This document shows positions 33,303 through 44,688 of a stretch of DNA of 64,000 bases, in pieces. The DNA is taken from NCBI GenBank assembly GCA_026122225.1, contig JANEZZ010001398.1:62001-126000 (forward strand), in the 5' to 3' direction. Position numbers and translations under genes: made by a program. This DNA is from Heloderma charlesbogerti (lineage: Eukaryota > Chordata > Lepidosauria > Squamata > Helodermatidae). Position 1 is the first letter of the stretch, and each line of letters opens with the position of its first letter. The notes under the pieces were generated by a model. That model did not search any database. It saw only the letters and a program-made list of their open reading frames with translations, and had not been told where the DNA came from.

Positions 33303-34498
33303 GTATCAATCAATCCCAGGACCAGCTGCAGCTTTTTGAGGGGGTCCTTGACAAAGTTCCCTGTGGCAAACCCTCTCTTCCTTCTTCAGGCGCCCAGCCA
33401 CAGGCTTACCTGGTGGCAGCCACAGGCATCTATGAGCTGCCATTTTATATTTCCCACAAAGCCCCAGACCAATGTTGCATCAGGGGCATTGTGGGAAATG
33501 TAAATGGCGGCTCACAATGCAGGTGTCAGAACAAGCAGGCCCTACCAAGGTGGTAGAGTCCCAGCAGCTGTCTGAGGGTGCCAGGTGTGGATGCTGAGCT
33601 TGATTCATCCATAATAAGAAAGTAGATGCTATACCTATTAAACAGGTACTGTTGGGAGGCCAATCAAAGCTCCCCCTAACAACAACAACAACACAATGGT
33701 TCCCAGTTGCCTTGCACACCTGTGCTTTATTTTTTAAATACTGTATATTGCACCCAAGCAGATGAAGTCGTGAAGTGGAGGCATGGGTTTGGGAAGTGAG
33801 CAGGAATTTCTAAGAACAAACCATAAGCTAAGGTAACTATAGGGCATGGTCCAACCCACATTAAGCACTCTTCTGTAACCCACTGATTTATGTTGATCTA
33901 TGTCATTATCGATCATGATGTAAGATAGTTCTCTGCCTCGAGTAGCTTGCAATCTACTTTATGAGAGGAGAGTGGAGGCCTGGGTACTGGAAAAAATATG
34001 AGCTGAAAAAATACACATGTTGTTTGACTTCATAAGGACTCTGGGAAGGAGTCAAAGGATTTCAATGGGAAATAAAAGCATATGCTTAATTGGATGCTGC
34101 TGAAATCAATGGAGCTTGAAAGTGTCTCACTTTGGCTGTGCCCTGTCCCACATTCCTAAGAGGAATTCTTCTGGAGAACTGAAGAGCTTGCCTCCCTTTG
34201 TGGACAGCTATAATATGCAGAAACACTTCATATCCCGTCACTGGGGGATAGTTACACATCTGCTGAGAAGCAGGTGGCTTGCAAGCCATTATAATTTCCA
34301 GTTCTGCTGCTGACAACATGTGTAATTTGACTGACAAATTACATGCTTCACATTTTCCCTCTGTGCCCCATTAAGGTTAAATAACGTTACTGCAATATGC
34401 TACCCCCAAATTGCACTTTGCCAAAAGCATCTCAATCCCTTTTCCGCGTCTCAGCCTTTCCATTACAGACCGAGATCTTGTAGTTTCCACAAAGAAAG
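33303..34498. other. Unannotated stretch with one small palindrome
   Basis: Contains an inverted pair at 33434-33465 / 33483-33512 (arms with TTTCCCACAA and TTGTGGGAAA, plus CTGCCATTTTA / TAAATGGCGGC). GGCTTACCTGGTGGCAG sits 20 bp upstream. Otherwise no gene or repeat was recognised. Confidence 0.45.
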
Positions 34499-34501
34499 TA
34501 A

Positions 34502-34848
34502 GGGTGCAATCCTATGGCCGCTAGTTGGCCCCGTTGCCAGCATGGAACAGCCCCGCACTCCTCACTTGGAAGAGGAGTGCAGAGTGGCAAAAACAGGATG
34601 TTCCTGGGGGTGTGTCGAGGAGGAGAAGTCGGAAATGCCAGCACAACACATCCTACATGTTGTCCGGCTGCTGCTTCCCACACTCCAAGGTCCCACAGCT
34701 AGACAGCCGAAATCAGCTGTCTAGCTGTAAATGCAGGGCAGCTGAAGCACAGAGGGGACGATCCCCTCCGCACTTCTCCTACCCTGTACTGGATAGGCAG
34801 TCGCCTCCGAGTCTGGAGGCGGCCACCTATCCTGATAGAATTGCGCCC
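34502..34848 (+). mobile_element. Harbinger-like MITE, complete
   Basis: 347 bp bounded by TAA (34499-34501) and TAA (34849-34851). The ends are GGGTGCAATCCTATGG and GATAGAATTGCGCCC. It contains nested stems (AGACAGCCGAAATCAGCTGTC; GCCTCCGAGTCTGGAGGC). The 3-bp TWA target and GGG-starting TIRs point to PIF/Harbinger. There is no coding capacity. Confidence 0.65.
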
Positions 34849-34851
34849 TAA

Positions 34852-35515
34852 ACCTATTTCTCTGCTCTCAGGCCCAGCACAGTGGGACATTTGCCAGGGC
34901 CCATGTGCCCCAGCAGGAGCCACCAGGACTGACATCTTCCCTGGCCATGCTCCCAGTACCCAGTGCCAATTGGGCCCCAGGTGGCAGCACTCCTGCAGCC
35001 TCCCCTTCGTGCACTGGTGGTGCCTAACAGCAGTGGTCCATTGCCCCGCTGGTGGGTAAGCCCAGGAGCAAACACAATGGGGAGGTTAGGAGCTGCATCT
35101 CCCCCTTCCCACAGTGCTCTCTGTCTTGCCAGTGGGCTTCCCTAGCAAATAACAGGTCTCCACCGCTGCTGGGTAAGCACGCTTGCTTGCGAGTGCTTAT
35201 GTGGAGGGGGTGATACTGCAGGCTTCCCTGGCAGTGGCTGTAGCTCACCACTGCGCTGACACTTCCAGATAATCCAATGCAGCCCAGAGAGCTACAGAGA
35301 GAGGGAGAGGAAGCCACCGGTCTCCCCATCTCACACATGCATTCATGCCTGGACTTTAGAATGCCACTGTCAGGGAAGCCAGTGCATGTGCGGGGGTGGG
35401 GGTGCTTACAGGCATTGGTGGGGGGGGGGTTCACCTTGGAGGCCTGAGGGCAGCCTGCCCAAGGGCCCCCAAAAGCTGGGGCTGTGTGGTAAGGTGGCCA
35501 TCTGTCCTCTTTCAC
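34852..35515. other. Unannotated GC-rich stretch
   Basis: Composition rises here, but frames lack recognisable domains and no repeat was identified. Confidence 0.4.
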
Positions 35516-35520
35516 AGAGC

Positions 35521-35849
35521 ACAGTCCTCCATTTGCATGGTCTCCTGAACACCCTCCTCCATTTGCATGGTTCCCTGAAGACCTTCCTCCATTTGCATGG
35601 TTCCCGGAAGACCTTCCCCCATTTGCATGGTTCCCGGAAGACCCTCCTCCATTTGCATGGTTCCCTGAAGACCATCCTCCATTTGCATGGTTCCCTGAAG
35701 ACCATTCATTTGCATGGTTCCCTGAAGACCATCCTCCATTTGCATGGTTCCCTGAAGACCATCCTCCATTTGCATGGTTCCCTGAAGACCATCCTCCATT
35801 TGCATGGTTCCCTGAAGACCTTCCTCCATCTGAATGGTTTCCAGAAGAC
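35521..35849. repeat. 30-bp minisatellite carrying a POU octamer in each unit
   Basis: About eleven units with a 30-bp period (one unit is 27 bp). Each contains ATTTGCATGG followed by TTCCCTGAAGACC. The core ATTTGCAT is the POU/Oct octamer: ten perfect copies at 35531, 35561, 35591, 35621, 35651, 35681, 35708, 35738, 35768 and 35798, then a degenerate one at 35828. The array is continued by two degenerate units at 37089-37150, beyond an LTR insertion. Long repetitive reading frames here are translation of the array, not a protein. Confidence 0.9.
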
Positions 35850-37088
35850 TGTCAGGGCCCAGCTTCTGCACTGCAGTGGGCCTTGTAGGTTATAACCAGG
35901 ATTTGATTAGAGGTAGCCTGGCAGGGCTTGGGCCTATTCAGCCTCTGGAATGTCAGAATCTGCATGAGCTTCTCTCTGTCAGTGTTCCCAGAGCAGAGCC
36001 AGGGAGAGTCACCCATCTCCCTGTCCACCTGCTGGTCTGGCCTTGGCAGGCAGAGAGGCTGGAAGCTATCCATGAGAACCTGACAGAGATGGGGTGGGGT
36101 TTGCAGAAGCGTCACCCAGGTTGAAGTGTCAGTGCTGGAAGGCTGAGCAGGGATGCCCTGTTTAGACAGGGGTCTTGCTGAAAGGCTAAAGGCCCTTGTC
36201 TGTCCAGGGATCCAGAGGGGGTGTCTTATAGTCACACCTTCCCTTTTAAGCTGATGCAAAGGCAAAGAGCTTTCGCTAGGAACATCTCATCTTCATTGCC
36301 TGAAGCCTTCTCTGTTTGGAGCCTTCATCCTCTGGGCTTTTGGAGACACTCTGTACATGGACTCTCCCTTAATTGGAACTTTGGATTGCTAAAGACTTGC
36401 CATGAAAAGTACTGTGAGGCTTTTCATAGACTTCAACTCTCATTTGCTGTGGATTGTGTGTCTTTGTTTGTCATCAGCTCAGTGTATTAGCAGCCTGGGT
36501 TTGATCTACAACTTTTGGACTTTTTTCTGCCTGGTCTCATGCACTCTGGAGTTACCAGTGTGAAAGCAGTGGCATGGAACTCTTTGCGTGTGTGGGTTTA
36601 CCCTTCCCTTGGTCACGATAGGCCTCGACCATGTAGCCTGGAGTTATCAAAAAAAGGCTCAAAGTTGGACTAACTCTCTGTGGGTGTGGTTTTGATTAGG
36701 CCTTTCAAGAATTATCCCTCGATTGCCTGAAGGATCATTCCAGGAATCATTCCCATTCCTTGTCCGGGGTTTGCAACCCCACATATGGATTGTCTGGGTT
36801 AGATACTCCAGGAATCCCGAGTCTCTTCCCTTGCATTCAGAGCCATGGAGATGGCAACAGGGAAACCATGTTGATGAGGATCTCAGTCACGGTGGTAATG
36901 TTTAGCTTTGGACTGTTCTGGAATTGCATAGAGCCAATAGCTATTGACCATCAGCTATATGATTTCTGAAGAGTGTAACCATTAAGCTTTTGCCAGGAGA
37001 TTTCCTGCAATAAAGAAAACTCACTGACTTAGGTGTCTGGTGTCAGAATGCCTGAGTGTGTCTGTTGGGGGGACTGGGAAACCTGACA
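35850..37088 (+). mobile_element. Solo LTR (endogenous retrovirus or LTR retrotransposon)
   Basis: It starts TGTCAGG and ends CCTGACA, a perfect 7-bp inverted terminal repeat of TG...CA form. It is bounded by a perfect 5-bp target duplication, AAGAC (35845-35849 and 37089-37093). The 1239-bp unit contains AATAAA at 37009-37014, about 75 bp before its end, as expected of the R/U5 boundary. No internal coding region, primer binding site or second LTR accompanies it, so it is the product of LTR-LTR recombination. A 5-bp TSD fits Ty3/gypsy-like or some retroviral groups. Confidence 0.8.
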
Positions 37089-37150
37089 AAGACCTTCCTC
37101 CACCTGAATGGTTTGCAAAAGACCTTCCGCTATTTGAATGGCTGTCCAGT
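37089..37150. repeat. Displaced end of the octamer minisatellite
   Basis: Two diverged units (CCTGAATGGTTTGCAAAAGA; ATTTGAATGGCTGTCCAGTC) continue the array interrupted by the solo LTR. The octamer is degraded to CTGAATG / TTTGAATG. Confidence 0.75.
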
Positions 37151-38001
37151 CCAATTCCAGTTTAAAGATAAAGACCCATAAGAACTGTTGCCCGTCTATA
37201 GTTAGCATCCAGACAGCAGAATGAACAGGCAGACACACAGGTCACCTGGCCACAGCCTTCTGAACTATGATGAGATGTACTGTACCTCTACTTAAATTAT
37301 AATTATTATTTTTGCATTAGCGTCTATGGATAGGAATGAGCATTTGCAAACTGTATGCACATCGGTGTCCTCTTTTGTATTCTTTTTTTAGCGATTCATA
37401 AGCAGCCACCCTATTGACCTCTCTCTCTCTCTCTCCCTGAGATATTTCAACTAGAGGTGCCTGCAACTGGGCCTGGCCCTCAGTGGTGGAGCACATGGTT
37501 TCTGCATGCCAAGCATGTGCTCTTCCACTGTCTGGGTCCCTGCTGAGAGAGAAGTACTAAAAAGAAATGAACTGCTTTTTAAAAAAAATTAACCCTCCTG
37601 TGGGCCCAAAGTACTTACTACAGAGGAGACAGGCTACTACATCTCTACATGACTTGTTGCTTCAGCCTTGCCTCCTTCCGATCAGCCTCCACTGAAGGTG
37701 GGCAATTCTACTGTGTCTCATGTTGCATATAACTGGACCATTCAATTTCTCCCTATACAGAGATGCAGCTGAATTCACTGCCCCCAAAGGAGGCTGCCCA
37801 TTGCATCCTTCCATGAAACTCCCACCAATCAGGAGGTAAATGCAAGTCAGTTATTCATACAGAAACAAAGGGGCTGGGATCCTCTGAAGGATTATCATTC
37901 TTACCATTACTCATTAACCTTTTTGGCTGTAAGAGTGAGATGTGCCTCCAATTTAATTCAGAACATGCTTTCCTTAGCTGTCCAAAGTCTGGGACGCATA
38001 G
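37151..38001. other. Mostly unannotated; tRNA-SINE scrap at 37470-37545
   Basis: CCTCAGTGGTGGAGCACATG and GCATGCCAAGCATGTGCTC resemble the A-box half of the tRNA SINE seen at 16220 and 57800. Nothing else was recognised. Confidence 0.4.
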
Positions 38002-38150
38002 CTCCACTACAGCCTTTCCCAACCTAGTGGCCTCCCAAAGTCATACAACTCCCATCTCCCTCTTCAGCAGCATGGCCAAATGGCTGAGGATGATGGGAGT
38101 CCTAATCTGACACATCTAGAGGACACCAGGTTGGGGAAGGCTGCTGTACT
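38002..38150. mobile_element. Palindromic MITE (CCAACCTGGTG ends), copy a
   Basis: Arms: CAGCCTTTCCCAACCTAGTG ... ACACCAGGTTGGGGAAGGCT, with ACAACTCCCAT / ATGGGAGTCC inside. It is a short hairpin element. Other copies lie at 38408-38552, and its two arms are found separated at 52911-52950 and 54977-55062. Confidence 0.65.
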
Positions 38151-38407
38151 AGATGGTCAAGTCTAACACCATCCAAGTTCAGAGGAAAGTTGACTTTCAG
38201 ATGATCCGTATCTACTCATAGTGTTCATTCTGAACACAATCTTGCTTGCATTCAGCCCCATAAAACTATAGATGCAGAAGCTGATGGTGCAGTTTGACTG
38301 TGTATAGTCTTCTCACTTATGGTCCTATATATGTTTAATCAGGAGTACGGCCCACTGATTTCAATGAGATTTAGTCCTTAGTAAATAGGCACAGGACTGA
38401 AGCCCTA

Positions 38408-38552
38408 GAACAGCGTTCCCAAACCTGGTGTTATGGACTAGATGTTATGGACTAGAGCGTAGCAGTGCTGATCACTGGATATGCTGTGATGATAGGATTT
38501 GGAAGTCCAAAACATCTGGAGGGCACCAGGTTGGAGGGGGCTGCATTAGAAA
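38408..38552. mobile_element. Palindromic MITE (CCAACCTGGTG ends), copy b
   Basis: CAGCGTTCCCAAACCTGGTG opens it and CATCTGGAGGGCACCAGGTT closes it. The middle contains a tandem GTTATGGACTAGA duplication that replaces the usual arm. Confidence 0.6.
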
Positions 38553-39457
38553 GTTAATCTTTAATTGAATGGGACTCCAAAATTATGTGGGTGTGGGTGT
38601 TTTCTAATGAAAGCCTGTTTTCAGATAGATTTGTTTAATCCGTTCTTCCATAATTAAATCCGTTAGGCAGTTGTTATGACAGATCTTACAAATTAGTTCA
38701 TCAATGAGCTAAAATAACAGTGGGGGTGGGGGGGATCCAAATCTAAACAGGCACTTCTCCAAGATAATATCCTTCTGAAAATGTCCTTTAGGTAGATGAA
38801 ATACCCTGTCTGAAATTGACACATTCTGAATAGGGGAAGAATGGGAAAAAGCAGAATTTAATTAAAACACTCTCATCTTGTACAATGATAGAAAAATCTG
38901 TCTCAAAATAACATCCCCCACAACTGAAACTGATGGCTTAAGAGTGTGCAGGTCTAATTACGTACCACAGGTTGTAAACGTCGTGCTATGCTTCAGTGGA
39001 ACTCACATGCAGACTAAATTTAATATACTTTTTACAAGCAGCACTAATACGAGAAGCTATAGGCACAAGCCATCCTCCTACAGCTACACCTGCAGGAGGG
39101 GACTGCCATAGAGCAGGAGTAGCATGCAGACCAGGGCCTGTGGATGAGAAGGAGTGGTCAGTCAATAAACAGATAATGTATACTGGCCTCCCATTTTTAA
39201 TGGCTTGGGCACGATATTGCGTGCAAACCTATGGGTCGGGTGGGAGGTGGAAGAGGGTTCTATTCTGCCCTGTGGCAGCTGTCCCCCATAGGCATAGCTG
39301 CACCAGCAGAGGAATAAGTCATGCCATATGTTTTTGTGTGTACATTGATCAATGCTGGCTCTGGGTTTTGAGAGGCCCTTGGGCAATATAGTTGGCCCTT
39401 CTTAGCTGACTGGGCCCACTTCCTCATTACAACTATCACCACCTCCCTTTTTCTTGC
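38553..39457. other. Unannotated stretch
   Basis: No gene or repeat recognised. Confidence 0.4.
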
Positions 39458-39465
39458 CCTCTAGC

Positions 39466-40259
39466 TAGGGATGGCAGAGAATTCCGCCACGGATTCCAGT
39501 GAGGCCGGATTCTTTAGAATCGAGCCCCCCAGAATCCGTGGCGGAACAGCCTCCTGCCTCCCCTGCCCCCCCCCCCCGCGGAATCCCCCGGGACAGAACT
39601 TACCTGGGGCGGATACGGCGGATTCAGTGGCAGCTTGGGCGGCTGGTCTCCTGGCTGGCCACAGCCGGGCTGCTGCTGCCGCCATTGAGGTCCTTGCAGC
39701 TGTGATAGGCTACATAAGTATTTACGTAGCCTATCACGGCTAACCCCAAAAAGAAAAAAAAGAAAAAACAGCGTACGCAAATGGTGGCAGCTACAGCAGC
39801 CACCATTTGCGTTCCCTATTTTTCACTGTTCTAGCCTACGTAAATATTTACGTAGGCTAGAACAGAGAAAAAAAGGGGAACGCAAATGGCTGCTGCCGTA
39901 GCTGCCGCCATTTGCGTACGCTGGTTTGTTTGTTTTTTTCTTTTGGGGGATAGCCATGATAGGCTATGTAAATACTTATGTAGCCTATCACAGCAGCCTG
40001 TCTGGATGCAAATGGCAGCCGCTACGGCAGCTGCCATTTGCGTCCACAGCAGCCCGTCCGCAGCCGGAACTCCGGCTGCGGACGGCCCTGGCCAGCTGCT
40101 CCGCGGAGCCGCCACAGAGCGGAGCCGGCCGGGCAGGATTCCGAGGGGGAGGACCAGATTGCCTCCCCCGCCATCAAGTATTCCGGCAGGAGGGACGGAG
40201 CGCCTCCCCCTCACCACGAAAAATTCCGCGAAAAGGTAAGTGAGTTTCGTACATCCCTA
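39466..40259 (+). mobile_element. Foldback copy 13 (type A)
   Basis: The TSD CCTCTAGC is perfect at 39458-39465 and 40260-40267. There are three core palindromes (39699-39741; 39828-39865, in which the arms read TTCTAGCCTACGTAAAT; and 39953-39993). Both donors are strong: GCTTACC-type CTTACCTGGGGC near 39600 on the minus strand and AAAAGGTAAGTGAG near 40231. Confidence 0.9.
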
Positions 40260-40379
40260 CCTCTAGCCCAGGGGTCTGTATACCAGTGCTTTACTTCAAA
40301 CTGGCTGTGTGTGGAAGTTGGTAGGGATACATGACGTCGTGCCATCCAGCAGCCACCCGGGAGCTTGTCACAAAAAAAC

Positions 40380-41991
40380 TAGGGATGTCAGAGAATTCTG
40401 CCACGGACTCCAGTGAGGCCAGATTCTTTAGAAGCTTACCTGGAGGTGGAGGCAGCTCCGGTGGCAGCAGCTCCGGCTGGTCTCCCAGCTGGCCGCTGCC
40501 GGGCTGCTGCGGCCGCAAATGGCGGCTGTCGTAGCAGACGCCATTTGCGTCTTTGCAGTCAGCCATGATAGGCTACATAAGTATTTACATAGCCTATCAC
40601 GGCAAAGAGCAGGGACACAAATGGCAGCCATTATGCCGTTTGCGCCCCTGCTCTTTGCCATGATAGGCTACACAAGTATTTACATAGCCAATCACGGTAA
40701 AGGCAGCCATGCAAATGGGGGCCGTTATGCCATTTGTGTGGCTGCCTTTACCGTGATAAGCAACATAAATACTTAGGTAGCCTATCGCAGCAAAGAGCAG
40801 GGGCACAAATGGCGTAGCCGCTGCCATTTGCATCCCTGCTCTTTGCTACGATAGGCTACGTAAATATAGGGATGTACGAAAGTCCCCTTACCTGGCTCTG
40901 CCGGGTTCCGCTGGGGGGGGAGGCTCTCCGTCCCTCCACCCGGAATCCTCGCTGGGGGGTAGGCGCTCCCCACCTCCCCCCCGGAATCCTGGCCAGCCAG
41001 CTCCGCTCCGCGGGGATTCCGCAGAGCCACCAGCCAGCTCCGCCAGCAACCGGACATCTGGCCGCTGGCTAGCAGGGACGCAAATGGCAGCAGCCGTAGC
41101 CACCGCCATTTGCGTCCCTGTAGTCAGCCGTGATAGGCTACATAAAGACTTACCTAGCCTATCACATCTGGCCTAAACAAAAAAAAAAAAACGTGCATAC
41201 GCAAATGGGGGCAGCTATGGCCGCTGCCTTTTGCATTCCTTATTTTTGGCCGTCTTAGTCTACGTAAATATTTACGTAGACTAAGACGGCGAAAATAAGG
41301 GGGAACGCAAATAGCGTCCGCTACGCTATTTGCGTTCCCCTTATTTTCACCGTCTTAGTCTACATAAATATTTACGTAGACTAAGACGGCCAAAAAAAAG
41401 GAACACAAATGGCGGTGGCCGTAGCCGCTGCCATTTGCATATGCGTTTGTTTGTTTTTTTAAATCAGATGTGATAGGCTACATAAGTCTTTACGTAGCCT
41501 ATCACGTCTTGTAAAAACAAAAAACAAAGTGACAAGACGAGACAAAATCTCGGCGGTGGCAGCCAGTCGGAAGACCAGCCGCTGCAGCCGCTGCTGCCGA
41601 AGCTGCCACCGGAGCTGCCGCCGCCTGGAAGATCTGCCCCAGGTAAGTCTCATCCCAGGGGGGATCTGCGGGGGGGCAGGGGGGCAGGCCGTTCCGCCAC
41701 AGATTTCGGGGGGCCGAATGCACTGGTGGAATTCTGTGGCGGAATTCTCTGCCATCCCTACGTAAATACTTATATAGCCTATCATGGCTGACTGCAAGGA
41801 CGCAAATGGCGGCTGCAGCAGCCCAGCCTCAGCCGGAACTCTGGCTGCGGCTGGCCCTGGCCGGCGGCTCAGCAGAGCCACCATAGAGCAGAGCTGGCCA
41901 GGGAGGATTCCGGGGGGAGGGACGGAGTGCCTCCCCCCCCCCACTGCGGATTGCCTGGCATGGAGCCAGGTAAGACTTTCGTACATCCCTA
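40380..41991 (+). mobile_element. Foldback copy 14 (type A), outer member of a nested pair
   Basis: The flanks AAAAAAAC (40372-40379) and GGAAAAAC (41992-41999) match at 6 of 8. It has four or more core palindromes at 40562-40603, 40658-40697, 40750-40790 and one beginning at 40847. That last one is cut in its loop by copy 15 and closes at 41761-41785. Donors: GCTTACCTGGAGG (minus) and GCCAGGTAAGACTT (plus). Confidence 0.85.
40867..41760 (-). mobile_element. Foldback copy 15 (type A), inserted in the palindrome loop of copy 14
   Basis: The TSD CGTAAATA is perfect at 40859-40866 and 41761-41768. That target is the centre of the host copy's CTACGTAAATACTTA palindrome. The core 41125-41508 mirrors around 41320 (GCAAATAGCG / CGCTATTTGC), with outer units of the GTGATAGGCTAC kind and inner units of the GTCTTAGTCTACGTAAATAT kind. 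Confidence 0.92.
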
Positions 41992-41999
41992 GGAAAAAC

Positions 42000-42074
42000 T
42001 GGATTTTCTGAGACCGCTTAGTCTGATTATTTTCCTTAAGTCAGGTTCTCCCCAGTATAGTTGCTGTGTGCCCC

Positions 42075-42115
<41 letters not shown>

Positions 42116-42394
42116 TGATCTAGGATATGCTATCCCTGCCCAGGGGTGTGCCTTTCACCATGACCCTGGCCAAAGGGTGTGTGATTCCCATCCCTGCACA
42201 AACAAATTAGTGTCTCCTCAGAAGTAACTCACATTGTGCTGCATGAGGCTTGCCCTCTGAATGCTCACAGAATTTACAGAGGTCCTGCTCAATTGACATG
42301 GCACAGTTTAAAGTCCAATTCCCTAAGTGCAGTAAAGTGTGCTCTCAAGGCTCTGATTCTCCTTTGTTTTGTTTATTGCATTAGGAAGAAACTA
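42000..42394. other. Unannotated, with a (CA)n microsatellite at 42075-42112
   Basis: A 38-bp CA run and a fragment of the CTTACTCCC-type MITE (CTCAGAAGTAACTCACATTG) near 42215. No gene. Confidence 0.5.
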
Positions 42395-42402
42395 CTTCCA
42401 GC

Positions 42403-43198
42403 TAGGGATGTCAGAGAATTCCACCACAGATTTCGGGGAGGCCGAATGCCAGTGCATTTGGCCCCCCAAAATCGGTGACGGAACGGTCTGCCACCACCCC
42501 GCCACCCCCCCGGGACAGGACTTACCTTGGGTAATTCTTCCTGGTGGCGGTGGCTCCAGTGGCGGCTCCGGCAGTGGTGTGGCAGCGGCGGCTGTGGCGG
42601 CCGGTCTTCCGACCGGCTGCCACCACCGCCATTTCCAGTTAAAAAAAACAAAAAACAAAAAAAAGTGATAGGCTACGTAAAGATTTATGTAGCCTATCAC
42701 GGCTAGATTTTTAAAAAACACCGTGATAGGCTACGTAAATGTTTACATAGCCTATCACGGCTGATTTAAAAAAAAACAAAACGCTACGCTATTTGCGTTC
42801 CCCTTATTTTCGCCATCTTAGTCTACGTAAATGTTTACGTAGACTAAGACATGCCAAAATAAGGAATGCAAATGGCGGCGCCCATGGGTGCCGCCATTTG
42901 CGTACGCGCGTGGGTTTTTTTTTCTTTTAAATCAGCCATGATAGGCTACGTAAACATTTACATAGCCTATCACGGCTGACTGCAGGGACGCAAATGGCAG
43001 TGGCTACGGCCACCGCCATTTGCGTTCCTGCTAGCCAGCGGCTGGATGTCCGGCCGCTGGAGGAGCTGGCCGGCGGCTCCGCAGAATCCCTGCAGAGCGG
43101 AGCCGGCTGGCCAGGATTCCGGGGGGGGAGGGACGGAACGCCTCCCCCCCAACCATTAGCATAATCCCCGAACGGTAAGTGATTTTCGTACATCCCTA
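42403..43198 (+). mobile_element. Foldback copy 16 (type A, TTAGTCTACG core)
   Basis: The TSD CTTCCAGC is perfect at 42395-42402 and 43199-43206. Paired outer palindromes lie at 42664-42701 and 42720-42762, one inner unit (CTTAGTCTACGTAAATGTTT) at 42817-42850, and a closing unit at 42935-42976. The inner mirrored half is shortened relative to copy 17. Donors: CAAGGTAAGT (minus) near 42524; CGGTAAGTG (plus) near 43174. Confidence 0.9.
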
Positions 43199-43206
43199 CT
43201 TCCAGC

Positions 43207-44640
43207 CTTCATTAGAGAGATCTTATGAGTTAAAATGGTGGCTGGTTTCTGTCTTTGTGTTCTCTCCCCCGCCCCCCCATTTCCCAGCACAACCATATTG
43301 TGTCTACTCAGAAGTAACTCCCATTGTGCTTAATGAGGCTTGCTCCTGAAATGCAGGTGCATCTGGACTTTCAGGGGAAAGGAGAAAGGGGGGAGGAGGG
43401 GAAGCCTCTCTTACTGGTTGAGCAGCCCCTGGTAGTCAGATGACATTCCCTCCAACCCCCACCGAGAAGTATGTTCTGTGAAGTGATTTTTACTGGTCCA
43501 GAGCACTTGCCCGTGGAGCCCTGCATGGACCAAATCGCAGCAAAGCTGATTCCTTTAAAAAAAAATCTGGTACTCCTCCATTCCCCTCTCCTTCCATTGT
43601 TGTTGTGGAAACAGCTCAGGTCCCAATCTACACAGCAGCCAGAAGGAGAGAGTTAGGTGAGCAGAGGCTCCCACTGCTTCTCCTCACTCCTATCTCACTC
43701 CTTGGAAAAGGCAGATGTACACTACAGGCAGTAACAGTAAGGAGGAGGATGGCCACAGGAGTCCACAGCATGGCAACTGGGCCCCTGCTGAGGCATGAAT
43801 CTTGGCAGGTGCCCAACAGTGCTGACCCCTGAATGTTATACATCAGAGATGGAAGCAACAGAGGAGACAAAACCTTAAAATGGTACCAGGAAATATCAAA
43901 ATGTAATCCTTATGAACTGATAAAATGCTCAAAGCATTTCAACTGATGACAACCTTCTTCAGGGGCATAAGATGAAGGTGTTTGTGTGTTTGTTTGAGGT
44001 ATTTTTACCCACTCTTCAGCTGAAAAAGGCTCCCAGAGTGGCTTACAATGATGAATATTAAGACAGTCCCTGCCTTCTGGCTTACAGTCGAAAAGCCATG
44101 ACACAAAAGGAAAAGGGATTGGGAGGGAAGAGGGGAAGGAACGCAAATACATCACTGGCCAATATATTGGGCTAGGTTGGTCTTCCCCCTGTGATGATGT
44201 TCTTCCTGGGAGGCAGGAGGTGCAGCCGCCCCCCCCCCAGTGGCCCTCGGTTCTCCAGCCGATGTATGAGGCCAGAGTCTGCAGTCCCAGGGAACTGTCA
44301 GTTGGAGCTGCGTGTTGTTTCTAGCAGGGAGGGGTGGAGCGAGCTCCCTGCAGCTTGGTTCTCCTTCTCTGAATTCCCCCCCGCCTTTATTCTTTCTTTT
44401 TTACATCAGCGATGGCCACTCTGGAGGATCCCAGTGGCCCGTCCATTAGTCTTGAGCTTGACATGTATTGTGACATACTAGCCAGCCTCAGAAATAGTAG
44501 GCCTCAGTAAGAACGATGGTGCCATCTGATAGTAGCCTCTGTTTTGTTTTTAAAGAATACTCTTCTTAATATCATGTTTCTTCTTTTTATCTTTTGTTCA
44601 TTTTATCTCTAGTTGTTCACCACTCCAGAATCCGTAGAGT
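43207..44640. other. Unannotated; L2/MIR-like scraps
   Basis: GGCTCCCAGAGTGGCTTACA near 44028 looks like an L2-type 3' end on the minus strand. CTACTCAGAAGTAACTCCCA near 43300 belongs to the small MITE family. The frame at 44191-44481 has no domain. Confidence 0.4.
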
Positions 44641-44650
44641 GGTATACAGT

Positions 44651-44688
44651 CAATAATAATAACAATAATAATAATAATAATAATAATA
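44651..44688. repeat. (AAT)n microsatellite
   Basis: Perfect or near-perfect AAT trinucleotides with one AAC interruption. Confidence 0.9.

Noticed and set aside
35386..35895. Long repetitive reading frames (HLHGSLKTI-type and complementary frames)
   Set aside because: They are translation of the 30-bp minisatellite, whose period is a multiple of three, so stops are absent in several frames at once.
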